Shown in pieces: positions 10,336-22,401 of a stretch of DNA of 64,000 nucleotides; the first letter of the stretch is position 1; every line of letters starts with the position of its first letter. The notes under the pieces are model-generated. The model saw only the letters and a list, made by a program, of their open reading frames with translations, was not told where the DNA came from and ran no database searches. This DNA is from Puccinellia tenuiflora (Eukaryota > Streptophyta > Magnoliopsida > Poales > Poaceae), in the NCBI GenBank assembly GCA_012064385.1, contig QRDG01001831.1:974126-1038125 (forward strand), given 5' to 3'. A program made the translations under genes and the position numbers.

Positions 10336-13300
10336 TATAACAGCCCTAATTTGGTACCCTAAAATATGGGCCAAATTTTCACTTTTTGTTTTGCATTGCA
10401 TCATGGCATCCATTTAAATTGCTAATGGTAAATAAAGCAACAATTGAAAATTAAAGACAAAGGGAGCAAACCCTTCCCAGTTTTTCCAAACTAAAGGCAT
10501 TGCCCAGAATGATCAAATCAAATTAACTTGAACTTCCAAATTGTCCAGGAAGTTTCAATCACCCAATTTTAATTATTTGGTAAGGGCAAATTCTTAACAA
10601 GCAAATAAATAATATTGAGAAATCAATTTGGTTCTTTTTAATTTCTGTTGTTGGAACCAAGTTAGGCATTCCAAAAATTCAAACTAAATTCATGGGGAGC
10701 TTCATCAACATGTTGGGATCCTCCAAGAATATTTTCAATATTTTTGGAGTTGTATAAATGCTCCAATTAAATACCTTTTGGAAATTGCTCAAATCTACCC
10801 TAATTAAAGGCTGTGAACAAAGTTGGCCCAAAACATTTTATTTTGCCAAACCAAATTTTGGGGAGCAACTAGAGGACAAATGGAGTCTATGGGAATTTTT
10901 GTAGATTTTATAAGTTGGCACAAAAGCCCCTTTTTAACTTGCCAAGGTTGCTTGAGGGCCTTGTTGCAAATTTCAGAAATATTGCTAGGGGGTTTTCAGC
11001 AACTTGGTCTCCTTCTTCCTGTAGCGACCGAAGAGTGGTCGACCGGCCGACGCCGTCGCCACCGCACCCGAGCTGGTGCCATGCCGCCCAGCTCTATACT
11101 GGTGGGCGAGGAGGACCCTGAGACCACGCCCCCCCCTGTTCTGCCTCTCACCTGCTCCTCTCCTTTCCTCTCCCCGAGCCCTAGCTCCCCCGCACGGACC
11201 GGAGGCCGAGCCGTAGTCGCCACCGTAGTGCATTCGACTGGTGCCTCCCCGTTCAAATCAAAGTCGCGGACGAGCATCGCCGTGTCGCCAGCTACCTCCT
11301 AGACCACGGAATCGAGTCGGGGTGCCTCGAGTCGCCCGTGTCGCCCATTTCTTCGCCCGCGCCGGCCGGGCTCCGCCGATCTCCTCGCCGCGGCCTCCCC
11401 TCGTCAATCGCCGACGTCTCCGACCTCCGCCAGCTCCGTCGAGCACGCACTCGTCTCCGCATCGGCGCGCTCTACCTCCACACCGCGTGAATCGACAAGG
11501 GGCGGCCGAAGTCGCCGACGCCGTCCGTTTTCCCCTCGCCTCCGTCCGCCGACGCCGAGCACCCTTGCGTCGCCGTCGGCCCCTCTCTGCCGTCGCCGGC
11601 CACACCATTCATCAAAGGGTGAGTCTTTGCCCCTGTTCAGCCCCCCCCCCCCCGCGTCCTCTCTCCCCCGCTCGCTCTCGCCGTTGCCGCAGACGCCGCC
11701 GGTCGTCGCCGTCCCGCACGCCAGCGTGCCCGGCCTGGGCGTCGGCCTGAGCCGGCCAGCAGGCCGACTCGTTCTGTTAGAAGCCCGGCCTCCACCCCGG
11801 TCTGGGCCGGCCGCTAGGCCGGCAGTCTCGGGTTTGGGCCCGGCCTCACACCCGGTTTGGGCCGGCTCTGAGGCCGGCCTCCTCTGGCTCTGTCCCGGCC
11901 TGCCATCCGGCCTGGGCCGACTCACGGGCCGGCCCGCAACAGTAATTTCTGCAAATTGGGGAAATATTTTGGAAGTTTAAATAATTAATATCTATTTGAA
12001 TAATACTTCAAATTGGGCAAATCAAATACCAAAGTGTTTGGAAAAACATTTGCTATCTTTTGGAAACATTGTTTTGCCCTTTTGATTAAATAATTTTGCT
12101 GTTATTTAAGAATTTCTAAAAGGGGTTAAATAATACCGAATTTGAGAATTTCTTAACTTATTAAATATTGACCCGAAAATTATGAATTAAATATCAATGT
12201 GATCCACACTTCAAATGCTATCAACTTATGCCCTTATCACATCATGATCACAAATTCTTCTTTGATGTTATTCATAATTTGAATAAATGAATTAAATTCA
12301 ATTATTTATTTAAATTGCTATTTATTCATCGGTGCTCCGAAAATTACAAATAAAGTACCAAAATGATCGGAATGACAAACCCTACCCATTCATGTCATGT
12401 TCATGCATATTGAGCCACTTCTCTAATAATTTATAAAGAGTTGTGGTCACTAAGATAAATATGGGGTTGTTTCCATATAATTGCACTAATTATTTTGGCT
12501 CCCCATTTAATGTTGCTATCTAAATTTATATAATAATATCTTTGCATCAATTTGACATGCCATCATGTGATTGAGCATTGCACCTTGTGTTCTTGTGATT
12601 TATGTGTTCCTTATCTTTCCTTTTTGGGTATCGATAGACTCCGAAGTCGAGGGTCTCTCTACTTACCCCGACGAGCAGTACTTCACGCCCGGGCAGCAAG
12701 GCAAGAGATAACCTAACCTTCTTGGCATTCTAGCATCCTATGTTTTTATCAACTTATTTTATCCACCATAATATTGCATGCAATTCTAATGTTCTTTGTT
12801 CTAATATAGAAATCCCTATGATTGCATGTTTCCCCGAGCCAATCACGTGTATCCCTACCTATGAACCCTAGTGATGATGTGTTGGCCGGATACAAATATA
12901 ATTATTGGAGATATGCTTAGCCATGCTTAGAAATGCTTAGTTGAAATACTAGTTATGTCCATGTTGAATTCCATATTTATTGGTGTTGATGGAATGATTC
13001 AGGCATGGTGGATAAATGTGATGCTTAATCAAATTGCTAAAGGCTTGGATGAGTTGCCCTCGGGGAGGGTTGTTTGCCTCATTCTTGCCGCCTAGGTTGA
13101 GAGTGCTTTTAGCTAGAACCAAGAACCGAGCGTGCTTCCATTGGTGGGTGTATGGGCGCCTCGCTGACCGAATTATCTGTGAGGGGCTTGTCAAGGGTCC
13201 TCTAGTTCGATTTTTCCATTTGCGCGTGTGTGGTGTGAGTGGAAAAGGAACAAGGATGGTGATGTTTAGGACGTGACGGTGGGGCAGGGCGCTGGGAGCG

Positions 13301-13969
13301 CTGAACCTGTCCTTCCGCCACTGATGGTCCTTGAGTAAGCCTCATGCATTGTAAAGGTCTAACTGCGCCCGCTCGCCGGTCTTCCCCGGAAGAGGGCCAA
13401 CTAGGTGAGCCGGACGGTACCAATGGGTAAATAGTACACCCCTGCAGGGTTAAATCTTTTCGAAAAGCCGTGTCCACGGTTATGGACAAACTCTTGGGAA
13501 AGGCGGATTAGCTCATAGATAACATTAACCTAATTGATATGGCAGCTAAAGGTTGCATAATCACATTGTGATAAAGGTTCATTTCCTCGAGGGTGATTCG
13601 AGGGAGTGCCTTTGGTGGAGATGAGTGGTTTGGTTACAAGTAGGTTCGCCGAGAACCGAAGAGGAAAGTGTTGCTCTCTTATCCCCTTTTATGAAAACTA
13701 TTCTGATTAGACGGTGCCATGTGTCATTTATGTTTCGGTTTATGAAAATCAGCTTTATGCAAAAGGAAATACATATAGAGCTTTAGAGCCGCCGTCAGTC
13801 ATTGGGCCTATATCGCCCTACTAAACTTGCGAGTACATCGTACTCAGTCTCTCTTTGCTGCCCCTATGATTTTTGTATTTCAGAGGAGGACGACACCGAG
13901 CAGCTAGGTGGGTTCTTCGTTGACGTCGACTACTAGTCTGGGGTTCCCAGGTGGCAGCTTGGGACCGTG
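10336..13969 (+). mobile_element. Long Gypsy-type LTR L1 (TGTAACAGCC family), 3'-truncated
   Basis: It begins TATAACAGCC (TG mutated to TA), then TGGTACCCTAAAATATGGGC as in L2 (46869) and L3 (58478). It runs colinear with L3 to GGGACCGTG at 13969, missing the last ~300 bp. Inside are a GC-rich leader (11030-11950) ending in the donor-like GGGTGAGT at 11619, and a GGCCGG minisatellite at 11720-11935. Further on are mini-ORF exons at 12638-12700 and 13884-13936, the conserved core at 13441-13487 and a short hairpin at 13831-13845. There are no gag or pol genes. Confidence 0.8.
12638..13936 (+). other. Putative spliced mini-ORF in LTR L1
   Basis: Exon 12638-12700 follows ATCGATAG and ends CAGCAAG before GCAAGAG (a GC-type donor). 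Exon 13884-13936 follows TTTGTATTTCAG and ends in TAG. Joined in phase, they read an acidic peptide with segments TYPDEQYFTPGQQ and EEDDTEQLGGFFVDVDY. L3 has the same phases and the same 63-nt first exon (60553-60615, 61804-61856). L2 keeps the last exon (50404-50456) but has lost its acceptor AG. No start codon was identified, so coding status is inference. Confidence 0.4.
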
Positions 13970-14380
13970 TGACGAGCTTGTGGCTCGGCAAATCCCTGGG
14001 TCGAGTACCCCGGGTTGATTGAGGGAGAAAGAGAGAGATCAGGCTGGTGAACACGACGGCTAACAGGGGGGGATTTACCCAGGTTCGGCCCCTCGAGTTG
14101 AGGTAAAGACCTACTCCTGCTTGTCTGGAATTATGGATTGGTGGCTACAATGCGATGCTCAATGATTCGATGCCCTAGACGGCGCACCCTCCCGGCCTTT
14201 ATACTACAGGCCGGGTCTCGGGTGGACGGTGCGATTGCACGTACAAGATATGGAAACCTCCTCACCGACCTAATGTCGACTACTTGTTGCATACGGAATC
14301 CCTCTTGGGCTTCGCTGGGCCTTCCTTGGCGTGACCCAAGTACCATCACCGTGGGTGACCCGAAAGGTAGCCCCACGACA
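13970..14380. mobile_element. 411-bp TG...CA segment (small solo LTR or LTR fragment)
   Basis: It starts TGACGAGCTTGTGGC and ends CCCCACGACA. The flanks CCGTG (13965-13969) and CTGTG (14381-14385) differ by one base and could be a 5-bp target duplication. The CAGGTTCGGCCCC and GACCTACTCCTGCTTG motifs are typical of grass LTRs. It sits exactly at the junction of L1 and L1'. Confidence 0.55.
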
Positions 14381-15197
14381 CTGTGAAAAAAGTTGGCCCA
14401 AAACATTTTATTTTGCCAAACCAAATTTTGGGGAGAAACTAGAGGACAAATGGAGTCTATGGGAATTTTTGTAGATTTTATAAGTTGGCAGAAAAGCCCC
14501 TTTTTAACTTGCCAAGGTTGCTTGAGGGCCTTATTGCAAATTCCAGAAATATTGCTAGGGGGTTTTCAGCAACTTGGCCTCCTTCTTCCTGTAGCGACCG
14601 AAGAGTGGTCGACCGGACGACGCCATCGCCATCGCACCCGAGCTAGTGCCATGCCGCCCTGCTCTATACTGGTGGTCGAGGAGGACCCTGAGACCACGCC
14701 CCCCTGTTCTGCCTCTCACCTGCTCCTCTCCTTTCCTCTCCCCGAGCCCTAGCTCCCCCGCACGGACCGGAGGCCGAGCCGTAGTCGCCACCGTAGTACA
14801 TTCGACTGGCGCCTCCCCGTTCAAATCAAAGTCGCGGACGAGCATCGCCGTGTCGCCAGCTACCTCCTAGACCACGGAATCGAGTCGGGGTGCCTCGAGT
14901 CGCCCGTGTCGCCCATTTCTTCGCCCGCGCCGGCCGGGCTCCGCCGATCTCCTCGCCGCGGCCTCCCCTCGTCAATCACCGACGTCTCCGACCTCCGCCA
15001 GCTCCGTTGAGCACGCATTCGTCTCCGCATCGGCGCGCTCTACCTCCACACCGCGTGAATCGACAAGGGGCGGCCGAAGTCGCCGATGCCGTCCGTTTTC
15101 CCCTCGCCTCCGTCCATCGACGCCGAGCACCCTTGCGTCACCGTCGGCCCCTCTCTGCCGTCGCCGGCCACACCATTCATCCAAGGGTGAGTCTTTG
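14381..15197 (+). mobile_element. Partial copy L1' of the same LTR (interior only)
   Basis: This is colinear with 10811-11628 of L1, with roughly 20-25 differences over 810 bp by eye (about 3%). It starts inside the LTR (CTGTGAAAAAAGTTGGCCC) and stops in CCAAGGGTGAGTCTTTG, where the LARD-like element begins. It includes the donor-like GGGTGAGT at 15187. Confidence 0.8.
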
Positions 15198-18100
15198 TGC
15201 GGTGACCCAGCACACCACTGCATGGTGTAGTGTGCAAGTCGTTGACATAATACTCACAGAAGGACCTATCCGTGAATATTACATCCCTCAGAGTGGTACA
15301 ACAGAAACATAGCAGGTCCAAGGTAACACTATAGGAATACAACAATATTCAATACAAAATCTCGAGAACCTCCTCGATACATATAAGATAGCCTCGTGCA
15401 ATGAAATCCAGAAAAGAGCTAGTTCGTAGCACTAAGCTGGAGATTAACTCTAGCTCTAACTCCTAATCCACTACTTCTATTGCCACCACCTTAATCTACT
15501 CTATTTGGAGTGTCTCTATTTCCTCTTGTACTTATCCTTTCCACAGACGTGGTCGCCTCCGTTGGCAGAGTGATCTCCTCAACATCGTTGACATTGCTCC
15601 TTCGTGGCCTTAGTTGTCATCGTGCTTCGGTTGGTGATGTAGTGGTTGACTCCTTGATGAAGATCTCGATATCGGGATGCACCACCATCAACTCCTTTGA
15701 GGGCTCCACAATTCTAAGCAGGGGGTCAAAAGGGCAAGGGTGAGTAACCAGCGTTACCCAGCAAGTTCATTATGTACGGTGGGAAGTTTGATGCACTAGC
15801 TACAGCTTTAGACTCCAGGGAGCCTTAAGCTTAATGCAAGGTTTTTGTAAACATTTCTTCAAGAGGTAGCTTTTATACTGAAAACTATGCCCGTCATCCT
15901 TCACAGGGCTAGAACTTTCATGGAGTTCCTTTCCTGCAGCGTTCGCAGCTCCTTCCCGGAACAGGGAGTAACATGTTACAATTTTTTACACTCTGCAGAG
16001 GTGCGTTACTTTACCCATAAGAGATCAAGACTTTGTTGCACAACCGGGTGATCTTTCCCGTCCACACTCTCTTTGGTGTGGGGCCCAGTTTTTGATCCAA
16101 GTCATTCACTGTGCCTCTCCGCACAACGCATGCCCACCCAATTCATGCATAGCGAGTTTACCCCTGATGCTCTACCCCTCACGGTAGACACCTAGGCTCT
16201 CCTTGCAGACCATCCTAGACCCCAGTCTCCGTGGGAATTAAGGGATCCCACCCATGTGCATGTAGTCCCGCAAGACCTACAGCCTACGGCACTGGCAGCC
16301 CGTTGACATGCATCCGGGAGAAGTATAGATGGCATTTCCCGTCCCATTCCAGGTCTTATGGTTAACGCGTCTTTACGGCGCAATCATTATGACGGCATTT
16401 GTTGTTAATCCTAGGTAATACTTTCCCGTGCAAATGGGACCTCCGGACCTATTCATCTTACCATGGTCCCATCTGCCATCCATAATAGGTTACCACCAAG
16501 CAGGTAGATAGCCAAATAGTCATATTATTAAAGAAATAGGTTTTTATGCTTCCTTTTGTATAAAGGTGATAGTATAATAGGATTTTGCAAATAGTTTTCT
16601 AACAAATATTTCAAGAGGTATGAGCAAGTGATGAACTTGCCTGTGATAGAGGTGGCAGTTCATGCCCTTCGGGGTTCTAGGGTTGCGTCAGAACCCGGAG
16701 ATCTGAAAACAGCAAAGTAGTCCGGGTTAAGGACTACTGGAAACACTTGCAATATGCTATTATGCATAAATATGAGATGCATCGTATATAACCCAAAATA
16801 CCCAAACTCACAAGTAAGCGCTTAGTGTTATTGATTACTTTGTTAAAGGTGAAATACTTTGAGTTGTTATCACATTCAGACTTAAGTGTTTGTTATGATT
16901 AACGAAGTAATGTTTTACATGATTAATAAACAACTACAGGTGCTTAGTTAAGGATTGCATTTATTTCATAATTTTATTTTATTTAACTACTTTCAAAAAG
17001 TAATAACATTAGAGTGATAGATTTTGAAATGAACTCCTTTTTGTGTGTTTTACCTAGGATGAGTAACAGGACAGTCATTTACATTATGGTATTTGAGTTC
17101 AAGTTTTATGTGTTGAACCTTTATTTCAAATTTATTTTCTTTTAGAAAATTAGGTGCTTTAAAAGCTAGCACAATTTAATTCTAGTTACTATCTTTTAAT
17201 TAATTACATAAGAAAATTATTTTCAAATAATTTATTTTAAAATAATTGAAATTATATCCATTTATGGATCTTAGTATTTTTTATTCAATAAAACCTTTTC
17301 AATAAATTAAATAAAAATCAAATTTGAAATCCTTATAAAATTTGGAGTCGAAAACATATTTTTATTTAATTTTAGGAATTTATTTGGATTTCAAAATTTT
17401 AGGTGATGTTTAAGTGGCATTTTAGTAATTTTAGATAACCTGTATTTAAAGTTGATTAAATAATTATGCAAAAATTATAATCTGGTAGATTTTATTTTTC
17501 TGATCATCTTGATATTTTATTTGAATTTTTCTAAATTCAGAATCAAAAGTTATGGATTTTCAAAGTTTTGAATTAATTCTGAAATCAAGAAAAGGTTAAA
17601 TTTCTGACAAAGGGTCCCACTGGTCAGGGTTTTAATAATTTCTAAAAAAGATAAACCTGAGCTGACGTCGGTTGACGTCATCAGCCCAGGCCGACGGCCA
17701 TGAAGACCACGGACCGGTCGATTTTGACCTCCCCGGGCGACAAGGACAAGCGCATGAGGTGCGCGAGGCTGAGGCCGACCTAAAGGTGGCTGCGCCGCCC
17801 CTTTATAGTCGTCGGAGCTACCACGACGACGACATGCCGCGGCGGCGCACGACGGCCAATCTCGAATCCGAAGAGCTAGGATGCAATCGATGAAGCAGAA
17901 GGGTGCAACCGAGAGAGGGGCTCACCGCGAGAGCAGTGGACAAGGTTTGGGCGTCGGGGAAGCAACGGTGGCGACGAAATCGTGCTTGATGACGGCGGCG
18001 GCTTGCCCTGGACGCCGACGGCGTTCCACGGTTACAGTCGCTCCCAGCACGAACGCGTGGCACCGGCGTGTAGAGGACGATGAGGCGATGCGGTTGGACA

Positions 18101-19794
18101 ACCTCTCCGAGCTTGAGGATCATCGGGTCGACGGCGATTGGAAAGGGCGTCGGTGGTAGTACGGCTAGGGTTAGGGTTTCTTGGTCGGTTTCTTGGGAGA
18201 GAAAGAGAGAGAAGAAGAGCAAGCGAGCGAGAGCGAGGAGGAGGGCGAGATGCAGACGCCTCCGGGGGTTCTTATCCCCGCAATCAAGGACACAGAGAGG
18301 AGGTGGCGCGGCGGCGGTCGCTGTCGTCCTTCTGGCGCAAGGAAGGAGAAGAAGAAAAGAAAAGAAAAGAAATTTGCAGAAAACCCCCTGGTCTTTTCCT
18401 TAATTAGACAACTCATTAAAACAGCAACTTAATACATTTATTTAGGGCTTTTAGGCAAGTCCAAAAATCATGGAAAAATTCATGGATGCTCCTAATATAG
18501 TAGAGAAGCTCCACATATTTTTATTTTGAATTTTTGAAATACCCTAGTCACATTTAAAAATAGAGATATGAATTAGTCATTTTAATGTATTCACCAATTA
18601 TTTAAGATGCACCCAAGATCTTGTGTTCAAAAGCATACTTGCCATGAACATGATCAACTATTAATCATTTTATTATAAGGTTGGGATGCTCAAGTATCTT
18701 TGCAAGATTCATATTTGTGGTCTTTATCATTGGGTTATCTTCTCCCTTGAGATTTTATTCCATTGGAGAAATATTTTTATGTGGCTTTTCTTAAAAGGCA
18801 GTTGATTGGATAAAGAGGTTGATACATTGCCTTCTTGGTAAATGATTCAGTGTGCCTCTTGTCCCTTCTTCTTGTATTGATCAAATGCTGCTCCTCATCC
18901 TTGTTGACTGCTTGACTCCAAGTGTTATAGCTGATCCAAGTCTGATCCATAATCCCTTGTCGCCTTTGTAGTAAAGTTGATCCTTGTAGTCAATATTTGG
19001 ATATTAGGGCAAGTTCCTAATATCCATTACTTAAGCTCCATAATTAAGTTGCCTCACCCTTATGGTGAGGGCAAACATTTAGATCACAAGGAACTTTGTT
19101 TTGAACCTTATTTATTTTATTTGACATTCAATTGCTTTTAGGTATACAAAAGAAATCTGTTAACAAGGTAGCTGATCTTGTTACCAAACTACTTCTATAT
19201 AACACACAAAGCCTTTGAATCTCATCCCAAGTTTCTTTCTTATTTGATTTGTCTTGCAGGAATGTCTTTGGAAAGATTTGAAGATAAGAAGCTAAGATCA
19301 AATAAGAAGATCAAGTTTGAAGTAATATAGAATTACTTAAGCATTTGAATTAGCTTTTGAGGTTAAGGCAAAGCAAGGACAAAGTTTTAATGTACTCAAC
19401 CAATTAAATTATTTACTTTGTTTTAATAACTCTTTGAGTTGTGATGGGTGTTAACACAATTATACCTTAGTATTTAATTGAGAGTTGTTTGATTAAAAGT
19501 ATAAACATGTATAACTTCATTATTCAATTTTTAATAGGTTTACCAATTTAATATCATTTGTATTTTCCAATTTGGATCAGATTTCCCACAACCAGTAAAA
19601 ATGTCTGGAGGTCATGTCAGAATTTAACCCACTCACCTCAGATGAGCTAAACTCCAATCATGAGGGTGAATGATCTCCAATCCCTCCAGGTTTTTATTCT
19701 TCGAAAAATTTATTCGGGTTTTTAGATGCATGCATGCAGATGCACAAAATCATACTTCTACCCTTCGTTGGTTGTTAGAAGCTGGGGTATTACA
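15198..19794 (-). repeat. 3' LTR of the LARD-like element
   Basis: The plus strand reads TGCGGTGACCCAGC...GGGGTATTACA. It is nearly identical to 22402-26992. A GC-rich leader-like stretch lies at 17660-18360, with a minus-strand donor-like GTGAG at 17925. The remainder is AT-rich. Confidence 0.9.
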
Positions 19795-22401
19795 GTCTCC
19801 CCCCCCCTTAACAAAAACTTCGTCCCGAAGTTTCGGCTCTTCTCACGTAGAGATAAGTAGGAAGAATTTTTGCTGATGTGGATTCACTCAAATTCCCTTC
19901 TCATGCGGACACAAATATTGGTGATCCTTTGTCCCACATACCTCTCAGCATCTTCTCTTGACCATACAATCCATCTGTCAAATTTCATCTAATATTTGTT
20001 AAATTCAAGAGATTCTATTACTCCTTCATGTTTCTTGAATCATCTAATTCTGACTCCTCGCATTTCCATGGCTTTATAGCCCTCAATCGAAGATCTTCAT
20101 CTACACCTTACACGACCTTTCGATTTGTTTGTTGGTTCACTTCCCTATAATCCCGAGACTAGCAGAACTTTAATTCTGATGGTAAACTATTAGCTTTCGT
20201 TTCAGAACCTCTGGGTTAACTGTTCTTTTCAGCTTTGTAGAACTTCATCCATCAAGACTTGGTACTACTTCGATCTTGTCTTCGTCATCGTATTCCCTTC
20301 TAACGACATGTCTTCTCCATCAGGTACTAATCAACGTAAATGATTCCCTTTTCTCCTTGAAGTTTCCTGAGCCTTCCTCTGTTCTGGGGTCCGGTTAAGC
20401 GAACTTCATTCCGTCAGCTCTAATCTATCGGGCTTTATTCAGTCCACTCTATTTAGTCAAGCTTCATAACTCACCTTTTGGCTCAGATCTTAGTATACCT
20501 ACCTAATGTCCCACAAAGAACATAGGTATATATCCAAAATATTGCAAATTCCCAATGTCGTCTTCCGATAAAGAGATACGATTACTAGGTTTTTAATAAT
20601 TTTTCGAAGAATACAAGATATATCTACCTTTTCAGGAGTGGAAACTAAGACACAAAACCTGCTAATAAAATCTATCTCTATAGAGGCTCTGGATAAAAGT
20701 TGTAACTATGGTACTTTGGCTTTACCAGTGTCAGATATCCTCGTCCAAATTGGTCAACTTTCTTGGCTTATCATCCATCCACGACTAACTAGACTCTTTT
20801 CCCTTGATTCTGATGTTCTTCGGAACAATGAACTCTGTGTTTGGCAATTAGTTTTGCTTCTTCCATCATTGATGTTGTCTACAATAGACGATCAACTCCC
20901 TATTTATTCTTGCAGAACTGGAAATATCCACGTTCTTCCTGTCTTCATCCTCCTTTGTCTTCAACCTTATCGTACACTTGGACACATAAATGTTGATAAA
21001 CTTCTTCTCAAGTTTGATCCCAGTAGTATCAATATCTCTTCTTTGCTCCTACAACAATCTCTTTCACCAAGTTAAAACAATCTCGTTAACATGTATCTGC
21101 ATTTTATTGCTTCTTCTTTCAATGTCTTTGAATTTCCCTTTTGTCTCTATCATTCCATGACCTCCGTCATCATGTTTGTCAACTATGGAACGACGTTGTG
21201 ACCTGATAAGCAAAAACTTCACCACCTTCCTTCTTGGATATGTCTCCTAATTTAGCTTTCCTTGCATCATCTTTGGTAGATCTTTGTCTTCTTTTTGACT
21301 TCCTTCTCTTCGCGAGCTTCCATTGCTGCAACAATTCTGGTCACTCGGAACGCTCTCATACTAACCTATGTACCCTCTAGACCAGTAACATCAAGAAAGA
21401 ACAAAATGTTGCAACATGCATTTGCACATCAAGTTCAAACTTCATGCTCGGATCTAGTCAATCAAAAATCCAATAAGAACCAATAAATCCCCAAATATAA
21501 TTATATATCACTCAGGCACCATTAGCCATAATATAAGTAGTACTTTGAGTATAAACATCTCAAGTACCCAGGCTTAGATGCTATACACTGCAAGCTAGGT
21601 ATATATATTACCTTATAGACATATTCTAAATAACAACTCGTGCCTCACTTGGCTTGTGGGACAGGTTTATCCTTCACTCAAAGTGTGACTTATACGAATA
21701 TTTACCACAATTGACCATTTGCAATTGAGTAACTGAGACCTAGTGTCTATTAATACTTGTGTCCATCTTAACTCCAAAGGAGCTAATTCTTCTTGACCTT
21801 GAACTTCGTCTTCATGCCTTGACGTACTTCCATACTTCTTCATACCTTCAAGTGTAGTCTCACGTTCACTCGTGTAGGTACTATTGGTATACATGAATAC
21901 CATAATACCTTACTGTTGGATAAGTGCACGGCTCCATGCCCTCCTTGCAATGGTATCTAATCATCCGACATCCTCTTCGGTCATAAAGGAAGTGGCATAC
22001 TTACCATAACTTACATGGCTTAGTCTATCCATCTCACCATTGTTTTTCTCTTCTCGAGTCCTTCCATCACCAACTTTCAATAGGGTTCTACTTCATAGGA
22101 TGACATCATCAATGATACCACATAGATATCACTGACTTAGATATACTACAGCTATTATAGAGAGCAACCTCTCACCTGGTATACCAGGTTTAGAAAGAAT
22201 GAGATAGATAAGTATTATACTTATAGAAGAATAGATAAGAATACTTTATATAAGTATGATGTTATTATTCTCAAGTGAATAACCATCATAGGTCATAGAT
22301 AGATGGATTTAGTTTAGATAAAATAACTTCCTATAGTCTTTACCAACCTACAAGTCTCCTAAAAGGTTTCAAACCTAAGATCGCTTTGCTCTGATACCAG
22401 C
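19795..22401 (-). other. Non-coding interior of the LARD-like element
   Basis: A polypurine tract (plus strand GTCTCCCCCCCCCC, 19795-19808) abuts the 3' LTR. It is followed by a short inverted repeat AACTTCG/CGAAGTT. No open frame shows capsid, protease, RT or integrase motifs; the longest (20638-21075, plus) has no recognisable domain. The element must borrow enzymes from an autonomous partner. Confidence 0.75.
22388..22399 (-). promoter_or_regulatory. Primer binding site of the LARD-like element (tRNA-iMet)
   Basis: The minus strand reads TGGTATCAGAGC, complementary to the 3' end of initiator tRNA-Met. It lies 2 bp inside the 5' LTR boundary at 22402 and fixes the orientation. Confidence 0.9.

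Noticed and set aside
11241..11750. 169-residue plus-strand frame and minus-strand frames in the GC-rich leader of L1
   Set aside because: Arg/Pro-rich in all frames, overlapping on both strands. The sister copies do not keep the same start or stop.
15510..15743. 77-residue frame repeated identically at 22714-22947
   Set aside because: The duplication is explained by the two LTRs of the LARD-like element, not by a duplicated gene.
20638..21075. 145-residue frame in the LARD interior
   Set aside because: No gag or pol similarity, weak start context, and the interior of such elements is known to be non-coding.
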